NCBI GenBank assembly: GCA_937941455.1
Contig: CALDHM010000033.1
Location: forward strand, 62,001 to 126,000
Length of the DNA stretch: 64,000 nucleotides
Origin: an uncultured Pirellulaceae bacterium
GTDB lineage: Bacteria; Planctomycetota; Planctomycetia; Pirellulales; Pirellulaceae
Direction: 5' to 3'
Part shown: piece by piece, positions 9,516-19,700 of the stretch
Layout of the letters: every line of letters starts with the position of its first letter
How positions within the stretch are numbered: position 1 is the first letter of the stretch
Program-made: the position numbers and the translations under genes
Notes under the pieces: generated by a model
What the model was told of the DNA's origin: nothing
Database searches by the model: none
The model's input: the letters and a program-made list of their open reading frames with translations, nothing else

Positions 9516-10001
9516 ATGAGCTTGTTCGAAGACACGGCCTATCAATACCGCGACACGTTTTTTGTGCTCTTCCGAAAAAGCCAACGCCCATCGGCCGAGC
9601 GGTTACGGCGAGCCTTTGCCCAGTTGGGTAGCCGTTACCAAGTTCAAAATGTCTGTGAATCAGCCGACGGTGTAGAATCGTTGACGGTGAAATCACCCTA
9701 TGACTTCTCCGCCATGGACATCGTCTATGTCGAAGGCGAGGAGGTGAAGGGGCATGTCAAACAGTTACTAGACGAATTTCGGGGAATCACGTTGATCGGC
9801 GATGAAGCCCAAAAGATCCAAGAACTGAAAAACTGCGATGCCCGCTTTGATATCTTTCACTTCGAACAATCCGCGAACGGAAACGCGGGAGAGGACGACG
9901 AAGACCAACTCGATCCTGGCGGATTGCTCTTGGTGATCGAAAAGCTTTCGGAGCTTTCCCAGGGCACCGGAGTCGATCCGCAGAGCATGAGCCTGTTTTA
10001 G
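9516..10001 (+). CDS. Conserved hypothetical cytoplasmic protein
   Basis: 161 residues, acidic, soluble. Beginning MSLFEDTAYQYRDTFFVLF and ending DPQSMSLF, it shows alternating beta/alpha stretches (DIVYVEGEEVKGHVKQLLDEF) but no domain I can name. ATG 9516 has a strong GAGGTG ribosome-binding site, and the reading frame has codon use like its neighbours, so it is a real gene. Convergent with the large surface-protein gene, 38 nt apart. Function unknown. Confidence 0.75.
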   Translation: MSLFEDTAYQYRDTFFVLFRKSQRPSAERLRRAFAQLGSRYQVQNVCESADGVESLTVKSPYDFSAMDIVYVEGEEVKGHVKQLLDEFRGITLIGDEAQKIQELKNCDARFDIFHFEQSANGNAGEDDEDQLDPGGLLLVIEKLSELSQGTGVDPQSMSLF

Positions 10002-10039
10002 CCGCCCCTCAACCGTTCGAATATTGAAAGCCGACGGTA

Positions 10040-13000
10040 TTACCGGAACTCGACGTTCTCGGCACTGGTATTGATCGTCGCGCGGTAAACGCCGATGTCT
10101 GCCACACCGTCGCCGTTCCAATCGCCCACTACCGGAATATCGCCCGCCTGTCCGTAGACGATTCGCAAGTCGTTCGAATCCTCGATCTGATTATTGTTGG
10201 AGTCGATGATCCAGGTTCCATCGCGGAAAACGCCGATCTGGTCGATGCCGTCGCCGCTGAAATCACCAACGATGGGAAGATCGCCGGCTCGGCCAAATTG
10301 GACCATTTTGTCTTCGGGTCCAAAGCGACCATTGCCGTTGACGTCCAAACGCCAGGCGCCATCGAGGAACGTACCGATCGATCGAATGCCGTTGCCATTC
10401 CAGTCGCCGGTGACCGGGATATGCCGTTTTTCATCGATTCCGAAAACATGGTCGATCGCGTCAGTTCGTTGGCGACCTGTCGAGGTCAACTTCATAACAC
10501 GGGCCCCATTAGTCGCCTCTCCTTCGGTAGGAGGCACATTTTTTGCGGGCGTTACCGGGATGTTTTCGGGATTGGGCAAGCCAGGTTCGCGAGCGATGGC
10601 TTCCGGATCGAGGTACCAGATCGGACCGTAAATCCCGATGTCGTCTTTGCCGTCGCCATCCCAATCACCCACGACCGGGTTGTCGGTGATGTCTCCCAGG
10701 CGGGCCAGCAGGTCATCCTTGTCCCAGGTTCCGGATCGATTGATATCGATCATCCAGTAGCCTTCTTTGTAGATGCCCACCTCGGAAATGCCGTCGCCAT
10801 CGAAATCACCGACGATCGGCAACCCCTCGATACTGCCGAAAATCGTTTTTTCCGGCAGTTCAGTGATGGTTTTTCCATTCAGGGTGGCGAACGACCATTC
10901 GCCTTGGTCCATCGCAAAACGGTTCCAGTCATTCGTGTAGATCATCGAGGCTTGGAGCCATTGCGTTTGGCGATCATCATCGTGGTTTTGCTCGCGCGGT
11001 TGGCCCGCATTGATGACGCTGAGGTGCCAAGTGTAGGCTTGGCCATTCTGCGGCAACTCAAATTGCACGTTGTTGATGGTGCCCACCAACCGCGTGAAGA
11101 TACCGGGTTGCGACCCCGCAAGGCCACCATAACCCGCGAGCGGAGCGATCGGCGGAACGGGATTCCCCATGCGCGGGTTGCCATCCGGTCCCGGCCACCA
11201 ACGTGGGTCCTCGGGTTTCGGCGGATCGACCTTCAGCACGCGGACCTCGGTGAAATTGTTTTGTAAAGAAATGCCACCCGCGTTCAGCTGGACGTTGGCA
11301 ATCATATCCATGATTTGATTCTGACTGAACGTCGACAACAGCGACTGCGGCGCTTGTTGTGCCGCCGTCGACGAGTTGAACACGAATCCGGAAGTCGTGC
11401 CGACGATGTTGTTGGCATCAATATAGCCGGACGGCTGCTCCTGCAGCACGATGTAATTGCCCGCCGGCAGTCCTTTGAAGGAGTATTTGCCTTCGGCATC
11501 GGTGAATGTGAAGATATTGGTATTGGGATCCGAGCCCAAATCGGAATAAAACTCCGGCAGCACATCGGCCAGCGTGACTGCGCGCGGTGTCAACGAGTCA
11601 TTGGTGTTGAAGAAATACAGCGTCAGTTTCACACCGGGCAATGGTTTGTCGACGCCGGCTTGGAAAATTCCATCGCGCAAATCACGGTAGTTCGTCGGTA
11701 CTAAACCGTCCGGTGTCTCGAAGGCCGGTCCGTCCTCCCAGACGCGCCCATGCAACTCGGCCGGGATCGCCTCGCAGAAGTTGTATTCGATCAACTGTTG
11801 GCCGGACAAAATCGTGATTTGCGAAATTTGGTTGGTTGAGGTCGTGCCCGGTCCTGCTCCGCCGCCGACGATCTGTCCTGCCTGTTGGCCGATATCGAAA
11901 TAACCGCGCGGCTGGACTTGGTGAACCGTATACTCGCCAGGCAACAGCCCGTTGAATTCGTAGCGTCCGTTGGCATCGGTCGTGGTGCGGGCGAGTTCAC
12001 GTCCCGCGCTGTCACGCAAGATCAACTCGACATTGGCGAGCGGCCTGTCGCCTTTCGTCGCATCCAAATGGCAGTTGCCGTCGGCATCCGCGAACACGAC
12101 GCCGCTGATCGAGCTGTGTAACAACTCGCCGAAATCATAATTCGTGCCTTGGTCACCGTAGCAAACCAAGATGTCACGGAATTCGTCGTTATATTTCAGG
12201 CCCGTCGCGGTGCCGTTGACGACTCCCAGGGAATCTTTGCCGTCGACGAATTGCGAAGGCTGTAATTGACGAACAGTGTAAGTCCCTTTGGGCAAATTAT
12301 CGAACGCGTAGCAACCGTCGGCTCCGGTCACTCGTTCGGCCACCATGTTACCCTGGCTGTCGAATAACTGGATCCGCACGCCGCCGATTCGTGGTTCGTT
12401 CTGATCGCGCACGCCGTCGTTGTTGAGATCGTGCCAGACGCAGCCAGCAATGCGAGCGGGTTCGTGCTCGCAGAAATCGTAGCGTACCCCCTTTTGGCCG
12501 CTGCTCAGCGTGATGCTCGAAATTCGATTGACATCCCCGGCGAAACCGACTTTGGTGCCATCCACCAGTCCGGTCGACTGGTGACCATCGAGGTAGCCGC
12601 TCGGCTGGACTTGGACGACCGTATAAGTGCCGTTTCGCAAATCGCCGAACTCGTAGTAGCCTCGTTCGTCGGTGCGCGTGGTAGCGACGAGCGTTCCCTT
12701 GGAGTCGAACAGCTGCATCGTCACGCCGCCAACGGGGCGGTAGCGCGGATCGGCGGGATCGACGCAGTTGCCATCCCGGTCGGTGACGCTGACGTAACCG
12801 CTGATCGAGACGGGTTTCAATTCGCCGAAATTGTATTGGACGCCTCGTTCGTCGGCGCAGAGAATCACACCGGTAAATCGATCGTTGGACAACGTTCCGT
12901 TTGCCGTACCATTGACCGATCCGAGCGAATCTTTGCCGTCGATGAAGCCGCGAAGTGGGCTGGGTTCGTCCGGATAATTGTTGACCTCGACGACTTCGTA

Positions 13001-14419
13001 GATACCGGGAGGGAGACCCTCGACGGAATAGAAGCCATCCGCATTGGTGCGAACGAAGATCGGCGGCGAGTTGGCGAATGGATCCTTGATGGACGCATCT
13101 TTCCAGCCGACGCGAGTGATTTGAATGAGGACGTTGGCGATGCCTTCTTCGCCCGTATCGATTCGGCCGTCATCGTTGCGGTCGTGCCAGACCCGACCGG
13201 AGATCGCCGCGGGCTTAACTTCCTTGAAGTCGTAATTGACCGCAGCCGTGCCGCCCAGCGGAATATAAATGCTGGAAATGATATTTTCTTGCTGGTTGGC
13301 ATCTTTCAACACTTCGCCACGATCGACTCCGGCGACTTTGCCGGGCATTGCACCTACGTCGATGAAGCCTTCGGGCTGAATCTCGATCAAGCGATAAGTG
13401 CCCGGCATCAAGCCCAGATTTTCACCGAAGAGGTACCGGCCCTGCGAATCCGTTTTGGTTGTAGCAACCGTCTCATAGGCCCCCGTTTGCGGATTCAATT
13501 TCTGCAGATTGATCGTGACGTTGCCGATTCCATTTTCGCTAGTATCGCGGATGCAGTTGAGGTTTTCGTCATGCCAGACCTGGCCAGTAATCACGATCGG
13601 TTTGGGCTCGAGTTCGTAGACAGTGACAGCGCCAGCCGTACGATCCCGTTCTCCCAAGTCATGGTCGGCGCGCAGGTTCAGGGATTTTCCGGCGAGTTCA
13701 CCGCCACGGCGGAACAGTTGGTTGTAGTAATCGTAGAAACGGCCGGTGCTTTGCTCGGGAGTTTGGTTGAAAGGATCGGTGTCGATGACCGAGATGACTT
13801 TGCTTTTGAAGTTGTAATGATCGTCAGCAAAGTTTGCGGTGACGAAGGTGCCTTCCATTTCCACGCCGGAAACGATCATGTCGGTCTTGCCGTTCTTCTC
13901 GACCTCGTCGACGTCGATCGAGAAGGCGAATTTATCGCCCGCTTTGAAGTCACGGACGGTGACCGTCAGTGACAAGCCATCTTCGGAGATGACTACCGAT
14001 ACGATATCGCTTTCGCTGATCCCGATACTGCGTCCCACTTCGAATTTGAACGGAGCGAACTTATCGGCTCCATTGCCGTCGTGGTCGAAAATGATGTCAC
14101 CGCGAGTGCGGGTTCCGGACAGATCCTGATCGCCGTTAATCGTGAAGCTTGTCAGCCGGGTCGTGGCAGAACCACCCTCGAACGTGACTTCGAAATAGTC
14201 GGGGGTCGCGTCAGAGCCCGAGTCTGCCTCAAAATAGGTGACACCCACCACGACAGGGTTCACCACGACAGGGTTGGCCGTCAGGACGACCCGCGGTTCC
14301 ATCACTTCGACTTGGCAGCGACGATGGGCAGACCGATCGGCGACCTCGCCTGATTTGCGTTTTTGCCCGAAAACCAAAGCGGAAAGTTTTTTAGCGAAAC
14401 TCAAGGGCCTGTCCTCCAT
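10040..14419 (-). CDS. Large cell-surface protein with six SdrD-like B repeats and FG-GAP-like C-terminus
   Basis: 1459 residues. The N-terminus carries the planctomycete LEPR-XLL-type export motif as CQVEVMEPRVVLTA (near residue 40) in place of an ordinary signal peptide. Residues about 50-270 form a variable beta domain. Six SdrD/Cna-B-like modules follow, opened by ITGQVWHDENLNCIRD, ISGRVWHDRNDDGRID, ISGYVSVTDRDGNCVDP, IAGCVWHDLNNDGVRD, ISGVVFADADGNCHLD and LHGRVWEDG; each has DxNxD-type calcium loops, a GxYxF step and ends in YDFxE or YNFGE. The last 400 residues hold five GDxxGDG repeats such as VGDFDGDGISEVGIY, resembling FG-GAP/VCBS calcium repeats. Expected on the outer surface, in adhesion or as a structural layer (inference). 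The WD40 gene lies 72 nt upstream on the same strand. Confidence 0.85.
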   Translation of the reverse strand: MEDRPLSFAKKLSALVFGQKRKSGEVADRSAHRRCQVEVMEPRVVLTANPVVVNPVVVGVTYFEADSGSDATPDYFEVTFEGGSATTRLTSFTINGDQDLSGTRTRGDIIFDHDGNGADKFAPFKFEVGRSIGISESDIVSVVISEDGLSLTVTVRDFKAGDKFAFSIDVDEVEKNGKTDMIVSGVEMEGTFVTANFADDHYNFKSKVISVIDTDPFNQTPEQSTGRFYDYYNQLFRRGGELAGKSLNLRADHDLGERDRTAGAVTVYELEPKPIVITGQVWHDENLNCIRDTSENGIGNVTINLQKLNPQTGAYETVATTKTDSQGRYLFGENLGLMPGTYRLIEIQPEGFIDVGAMPGKVAGVDRGEVLKDANQQENIISSIYIPLGGTAAVNYDFKEVKPAAISGRVWHDRNDDGRIDTGEEGIANVLIQITRVGWKDASIKDPFANSPPIFVRTNADGFYSVEGLPPGIYEVVEVNNYPDEPSPLRGFIDGKDSLGSVNGTANGTLSNDRFTGVILCADERGVQYNFGELKPVSISGYVSVTDRDGNCVDPADPRYRPVGGVTMQLFDSKGTLVATTRTDERGYYEFGDLRNGTYTVVQVQPSGYLDGHQSTGLVDGTKVGFAGDVNRISSITLSSGQKGVRYDFCEHEPARIAGCVWHDLNNDGVRDQNEPRIGGVRIQLFDSQGNMVAERVTGADGCYAFDNLPKGTYTVRQLQPSQFVDGKDSLGVVNGTATGLKYNDEFRDILVCYGDQGTNYDFGELLHSSISGVVFADADGNCHLDATKGDRPLANVELILRDSAGRELARTTTDANGRYEFNGLLPGEYTVHQVQPRGYFDIGQQAGQIVGGGAGPGTTSTNQISQITILSGQQLIEYNFCEAIPAELHGRVWEDGPAFETPDGLVPTNYRDLRDGIFQAGVDKPLPGVKLTLYFFNTNDSLTPRAVTLADVLPEFYSDLGSDPNTNIFTFTDAEGKYSFKGLPAGNYIVLQEQPSGYIDANNIVGTTSGFVFNSSTAAQQAPQSLLSTFSQNQIMDMIANVQLNAGGISLQNNFTEVRVLKVDPPKPEDPRWWPGPDGNPRMGNPVPPIAPLAGYGGLAGSQPGIFTRLVGTINNVQFELPQNGQAYTWHLSVINAGQPREQNHDDDRQTQWLQASMIYTNDWNRFAMDQGEWSFATLNGKTITELPEKTIFGSIEGLPIVGDFDGDGISEVGIYKEGYWMIDINRSGTWDKDDLLARLGDITDNPVVGDWDGDGKDDIGIYGPIWYLDPEAIAREPGLPNPENIPVTPAKNVPPTEGEATNGARVMKLTSTGRQRTDAIDHVFGIDEKRHIPVTGDWNGNGIRSIGTFLDGAWRLDVNGNGRFGPEDKMVQFGRAGDLPIVGDFSGDGIDQIGVFRDGTWIIDSNNNQIEDSNDLRIVYGQAGDIPVVGDWNGDGVADIGVYRATINTSAENVEFR

Positions 14420-14491
14420 GCGCAGGTTGCCTGGGGACGTCTACGTTGACTGCCCCCGTGTGTCTTGTGGGATGGATCGTGTCGTTTGGAT

Positions 14492-15538
14492 TTATTTAAA
14501 TCGCGAATTCCAACCGGAATTGCCCGCATCGCCGATTTCTAAGGAATTGGTGTTGGCCTCGCGACGCCAAATGCGAACTTGCGTGTCGTAGCTCCCCGAG
14601 ACCAGCAGATTTTCACTGCAGGCCAGGCAACTGACGGTTCCGGTATGTCCTCTTAAGGTCGCGACATTTTGTTTCGTTTCGACGTTCCAGACGGAAATCT
14701 GATTGTCGCTGCCGCCCGTGGCGATGTGTCGCTCATCGATGGTAGCGACGCAATATAGCTTGGCCGCGAAGCGCGGAAATTCGGTGATGACGCGTCCGCT
14801 CTCGGGATCGGTGATTTTGACGAATTGATCTTGGCTGCCACTGAGGATCTGGCCGCTGGAGAGAAAGCTGATATCGAAGACCCGCTGGCGATGGACGGGC
14901 AAGTCCGCCACTACCTTGAAAGACGTCGTGTCCCAAACGCGGATATTGCCGTCGCGACCAGCCGCGGCCAGGCGACTGCCATCGAGTGAAAATTTCACGC
15001 AGTGGATGTCGTTCGTGGAGCATGTCAGCCGACGAATTTCTTCGCGAGTCGCCAAGTCGATAACGTGTAGGTTTTGTTCGAAACCTACCAGGGCCAGCAA
15101 CCGAGACTGCGGGCAAGCATCAGCATCGAAAATGGCCGCCGGATGGACCGGCAATTGAAAGGGGCCTTCCCAATCGGCACTGGGCCATATCAGGCACTTG
15201 CGGTCGTTTCCGGCCGTAATCAAACTTCGCCCATTGGGTGTGAATTTAGCCACGCGAATCCAGTCCGCATGTCCCCGGAGGGTGCGAACGAATTCGTGCG
15301 ACGCGAGGTCGTAAATTGCGATCACGTGGTCGTCGCCGACGACGGCGATTTGCGTTTGGGCCGGGTTGATCGCGACATCGGTCACGACCGGGGGGCGAAA
15401 CTTGGGAGCTTGGCCGACTGTCTGAACGACTTCGGACTTCCAGTCTCCCCGGATTGCTTGGCCGGCGAACAGGGAGGGGCGACTCAGCCCCATAGCGGTG
15501 GCCATTCCCAGCGCACCTAGAAAATGGCGTCGATACAT
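14492..15538 (-). CDS. Tat-exported WD40 repeat protein
   Basis: 348 residues. MYRRHFLGALGMATAMGLS contains RRHFLG, a twin-arginine signal, with cleavage likely near LFAGQA. About seven WD40-like blades follow, for example IAVVGDDHVIAIYDLASHEF then LRGHADWIRVAKFTPNGRSL, LAAAGRDGNIRVWDTTSFKV, ATGGSDNQISVWNVETKQN and LVSGSYDTQVRIWRREA, giving one complete propeller. No enzymatic motif is present; it is probably a periplasmic scaffold. Downstream and co-directional is the 1459-residue surface protein, so the two may be expressed together. Confidence 0.85.
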   Translation of the reverse strand: MYRRHFLGALGMATAMGLSRPSLFAGQAIRGDWKSEVVQTVGQAPKFRPPVVTDVAINPAQTQIAVVGDDHVIAIYDLASHEFVRTLRGHADWIRVAKFTPNGRSLITAGNDRKCLIWPSADWEGPFQLPVHPAAIFDADACPQSRLLALVGFEQNLHVIDLATREEIRRLTCSTNDIHCVKFSLDGSRLAAAGRDGNIRVWDTTSFKVVADLPVHRQRVFDISFLSSGQILSGSQDQFVKITDPESGRVITEFPRFAAKLYCVATIDERHIATGGSDNQISVWNVETKQNVATLRGHTGTVSCLACSENLLVSGSYDTQVRIWRREANTNSLEIGDAGNSGWNSRFK

Positions 15539-15907
15539 CGGTGGGCCTTAGGCTACGAAAGTGACGGATTTTGAAGTAAACTGCGGGTGGGCAGCGTTTG
15601 CAGGGTCATTGCGGCGTCACGAGGGCACCGAGCCGATTGGCAATCGTTGCTGGGCGAACCGCATCCTTGCAATCGCACACCGTCAGTCATTGTTTATCGG
15701 CGAATAGCCGAAAAAGACCATAGACATTTTGCACGCCAGCTTCTCGTTATTTTTTTCCTGAATGAACTTCTTGCGAATAATTGGAAGAGTCGCCGCTAGC
15801 ACTCGCGAGGCGGCGATTGTTGCAACTATTCAACAGGGACTCGGAAAGGTTGATGCTGGCGTCGGTCGATATTCATTTCACCAACCCCTTAGCCTTAACA
15901 TTCATTC
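15539..15907. other. Intergenic gap with no recognisable feature
   Basis: Divergent promoter region between the WD40 gene and rnc. Short frames (15587-15799, 15762-15968) lack domains; the second overlaps the start of rnc in another register. No repeat or RNA found. Confidence 0.4.
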
Positions 15908-16669
15908 ATGCCCGACCAGCCGACCCCTGAACAATCGGCCTTTTGCGCACGCTGCGAAGCGCAACTAGGGGTTACTTTTTGCAACAAGCATTACTTGCTG
16001 GCTGCGTTGACTCACGCATCTGGTGCGAAATCGTCACTAGATTCCAACGAGCGGCTCGAATTTCTCGGCGACGCGGTATTGGGGTTCTGTGTTTGCTGCC
16101 ACCTCTACGAACGCTTCCCGGATTGGAACGAAGGCGAATTGACGACGATCAAATCGGCTGTTGTCAGTCGCCAGTCGTGCTTCCAGTGGGCCCAGCGGTT
16201 CAACCTGGCGGAGTTGATTCAGGTTGGCAAGGGAATTTCACTGTCCCAAGAGTTGCCCCGCTCGGTGACTGCCAATGGATTCGAGGCACTGATCGCGGCA
16301 ATTTATCTCGACCAAGGCTTGTCAGCAGCCGAGCAATTTTTGCGTCCGCTCGTCGAGTCGCGAATCGAAGAAGTTCTGAAATGTTCCGTCGCGAACAACT
16401 TCAAATCGGCCTTGCAGCAAATATCTCAACGCGACTTCGGCCAGACGCCGACTTATGCGGTCCTCGATCAAACCGGACCGGATCATGCCAAATCGTTTCT
16501 CGTGGCCGCAACGATCGGTACGCGGCGGTTTCCTTCGGCTTGGGGCCGCAGCAAAAAAGAGGCGGAACAACACGCGGCCAGGTTGGCCTTGGAAATTCTC
16601 GAATCCGAAGGGGAGGGCACCCTAAACTCCACCGAAGAGAATTCTGCGGACCACGCTCAAGGCCGCTGA
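15908..16669 (+). CDS. rnc: Ribonuclease III
   Basis: 253 residues. RNase III cuts double-stranded RNA in rRNA and mRNA maturation. The catalytic signature NERLEFLGDAVLGF lies near residue 47, holding the metal-binding Glu and Asp; the second metal site is in NGFEALIAAIYLDQG. Residues about 160-235 are the double-stranded RNA-binding domain (FKSALQQ, PTYAVLDQTGPDH, GRSKKEAEQHAARLALE). Length is normal. Convergent with the acyltransferase fusion gene, 88 nt away. Start ATG 15908 gives MPDQPTPEQ, with no strong alternative. Confidence 0.95.
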   Translation: MPDQPTPEQSAFCARCEAQLGVTFCNKHYLLAALTHASGAKSSLDSNERLEFLGDAVLGFCVCCHLYERFPDWNEGELTTIKSAVVSRQSCFQWAQRFNLAELIQVGKGISLSQELPRSVTANGFEALIAAIYLDQGLSAAEQFLRPLVESRIEEVLKCSVANNFKSALQQISQRDFGQTPTYAVLDQTGPDHAKSFLVAATIGTRRFPSAWGRSKKEAEQHAARLALEILESEGEGTLNSTEENSADHAQGR

Positions 16670-16757
16670 ACGTCCACTCGCCATCGCCGCCGGCGAACCG
16701 AGCCGAGCAATGATTTTGTCGAACCGCCAGAGCGACGGGCGAATTCACCCCCACAAG

Positions 16758-19700
16758 TCAACCGGGCGGGCAGCGTTGCAATGCGAGTTCCTTCAGGGCT
16801 TTCAAATCCAATTTGCCGGATCCGAGAATTGGTATGGATTCGACTTTGATGAAGCTATCCTGAGACGGAATGAAAAGGTTGGGAAAGCCGGCGTCGCTGA
16901 GGGCACTTCGCAACTCATCGATCGACTTATTGATCTCCGTGTAGAAAACGATCAATCGTTCTCCCTTGCGAGAATCCGGCACGGCGGTTACCGCGAGCGG
17001 TGTCAATCCTTCCCCTTCGCCGCCAAGGGCTCTCAGCAACTCATCCTCGATCGCGACATGCGGCACCATTTCGCCGCCGATTTTTGAAAAGCGGCTCAAC
17101 CGGCCCGTGAGCGTGATGAAACCGTCCGCATCGATGACCGCCATATCTCCAGTGTTGTACCAGCCATCGACGATCACCTCCGCTGTTTTTTCGGGGTGGT
17201 TCAAATAGCCGCGCATCACATTGGGGCCTTTGATCCAGAGGATCCCCGGTTGCTCCACGCCCAGCTCCGTGCCGGTATCGGGGTCGGTCACTCGAGCGAC
17301 GACGTTGGGAATCGGCCGCCCAACCGAACCTTCCTTGCAGTCGATTTGGAACCGATCGCGGCGACGGGTCTCGGGGATGTTCACGGAGACCAGCGGCGAA
17401 AGTTCGGTGGTGCCGTAGCCCTCGACCGGCCGGACACCGAACTTGTTTTCGAATTCATTGGCCAAATCTATTGGCATCTTTTCAGCGCCCACCACGACGA
17501 CCTCCAGGCTCTTGAACTCGGCCGGTTCACACCGTTTCAGGTAGTTGCGCAGGAAGGTCGGCGTCGCCAACAAAATCGTCGCTTTATATTGTTCAACCAG
17601 CTTGCCGACTTGTCGCGCGTCCAGTGGACTGAAGTGGTACACGCCCACGATGTTCAATCCCATCGCGCCCCACATCGATATGGTGTAGCCGAAGGAGTGG
17701 AAGAACGGCAAAATCCCAGCAATGACATCGCGCGGCGTCAGGCTGATCATCTGATCGATGGCCACGACATTGGTCGCTACGTTTTGCTGCGTCAGCATGA
17801 CTCCCTTCGGTTTGCCTGTTGAGCCCGAAGTAAAAATGATCGTGATCAAATCGTCGGGTTGCAGGCGTGTCAAACCGAGCCACCTCACCAGCATAAAAGC
17901 GGGGAGCAGATAGGCTTGCAGCGCGGCAATCATTTTGTCGATCAGCGTGACCCGCGTGCGGAGTTCGTCCAGCAACGTTTTGGCGGGGCCCAAGTCGAAA
18001 TCGAGCTTTTCAAGCACTTTCTCAGTGGTCAGCACGTGCTTGAGTCCGGCGTCACGGATGCAATGATCCATAATTTCTTGCGACACCGAATAATTCAGAT
18101 TCACTGAGGTTCGCCGATCGATAGCCAGAGCCATGTTGACCACGACACCGCCAACGCTGGGGGGGATCAGCACGCCGACATTTTGCTCATGATCCTCGAG
18201 CACATGCCGCCGCAGCAGGCGGCGGAGGATCAGCGTCCGCATCAGCAGCGAGCCGCCCGTCATCTTTTGCCCCGTCGAATCGCCCACCTTGAGGGAGAAA
18301 AGCCGTTTTCGGCAAGTTCTGACGAACATTTCAGCTGGAGAAACGAATCGGCCCGCTCTGTTTTTCACTGCATCTGCTCCACAATTCATGACGGCCTGCC
18401 GCAACGTGAATAAATTATTGGGTTTCGCGATCGGGTCGCCAATGTGAATGGAAATGCCCTTGCGAAAATGTTTGGGAAATTTTTTAAACGCCGGTCCATC
18501 GGCGTAACTAAAAATGGTGCCCCAAACTTCGTCGATATACATCGGGATCACCGGATAATTGCTCCCCTCGATGATCTTGAGCAGACCCGGTTTGAAGGAT
18601 TTGACTTGGCAGTTTCGCGACAATCCGCCTTCGGGAAAAATTCCGACCACACCGCCATTGTCAAGAATTTGCCGCGCCTCACGAAGGCTTTTGATGATGG
18701 CCTTCGGTCCGCCCGAAATTAGGATGACTCCGGCGAGTTTGCCGAGCAAGTTCATGAACCAGTGATTGAAATTACCCGACCAGGCAATCATATGCACATG
18801 ATGGTGGGTCGCCAGCATCATCAAAATCGCGTCGAGCCAACTAGAGTGATTGCCGATAAAGACGATCGGTCCCTTTTCTGGCACATGTTCCAGTCCGTGG
18901 ACCCGCACACGATACACCGTGTTCAGCAGCCAGTAGAAAAACACCGTCGCCATTGGCCGCGTGAGCCGCACAGCCGAGTAGATGATCACAGGGATCGTCA
19001 GGATGGCCATCGCCAAAAAGATTCCCCGGGCCGACAAGAACGGTTGCCGAGTCGCCTGACGAAACGCGGCCTTGACCAGGCGTTTGGATTCATACGGCAT
19101 CCTTTGGTCGATCTCTTGCAGAGCGAGGCTTGCTAGGGCTTCGTAGGGCGCGGGATCGACTGGCGCACCCTGCGTATTGACTCGCTTGGCTTGCACCTCG
19201 CGAAAGATGGACTCAGCCAAGGCCGCCCCCCGCGCCTCCAGCGGTATGCCGGTTAAACGTTGCTCCAGGGCTGCGACCGTCCGCTCCGCTGCTGGCAATC
19301 CTTCGTAGTCTGCGATCATGGCTGCTGCCGCAGTGCGGAGTGACGGTGCCAGATTGATAATCTGATAGCGCTCCGGCAACTTCTTCGTCGAGGCGTCCCA
19401 AGTCGTCATCCGCAACAGCGGAAACAGCAGACCGGTGGTCACTAGCACCCCGCCGAACAGCATGAAATTACACGCCGCGAGGATCGACCCGCGAGTTGCC
19501 GCCGGACTGCGATCCTGCAGATAGGATGAAAGCGGAACATCGAAAAATCCACCGGCGGCCCCCAGCAGACCGAGCAGCAAACAGGCAATCGCTATGTGCC
19601 AACGGGGTGAGAATCCAAACATGAAGTATGAAGGGGCCAACGCCAGCAACAACGCGAACAGCATCATCCCCAGCGCCGCCCACGGAACCAACCCCAATTC

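Noticed and set aside
12431-13972. Long plus-strand open frame (513 codons) opposite the surface-protein gene
   Set aside because: It is antisense to the SdrD-like repeats; the repeats keep the opposite frame open and the protein has no domain or ribosome-binding site.
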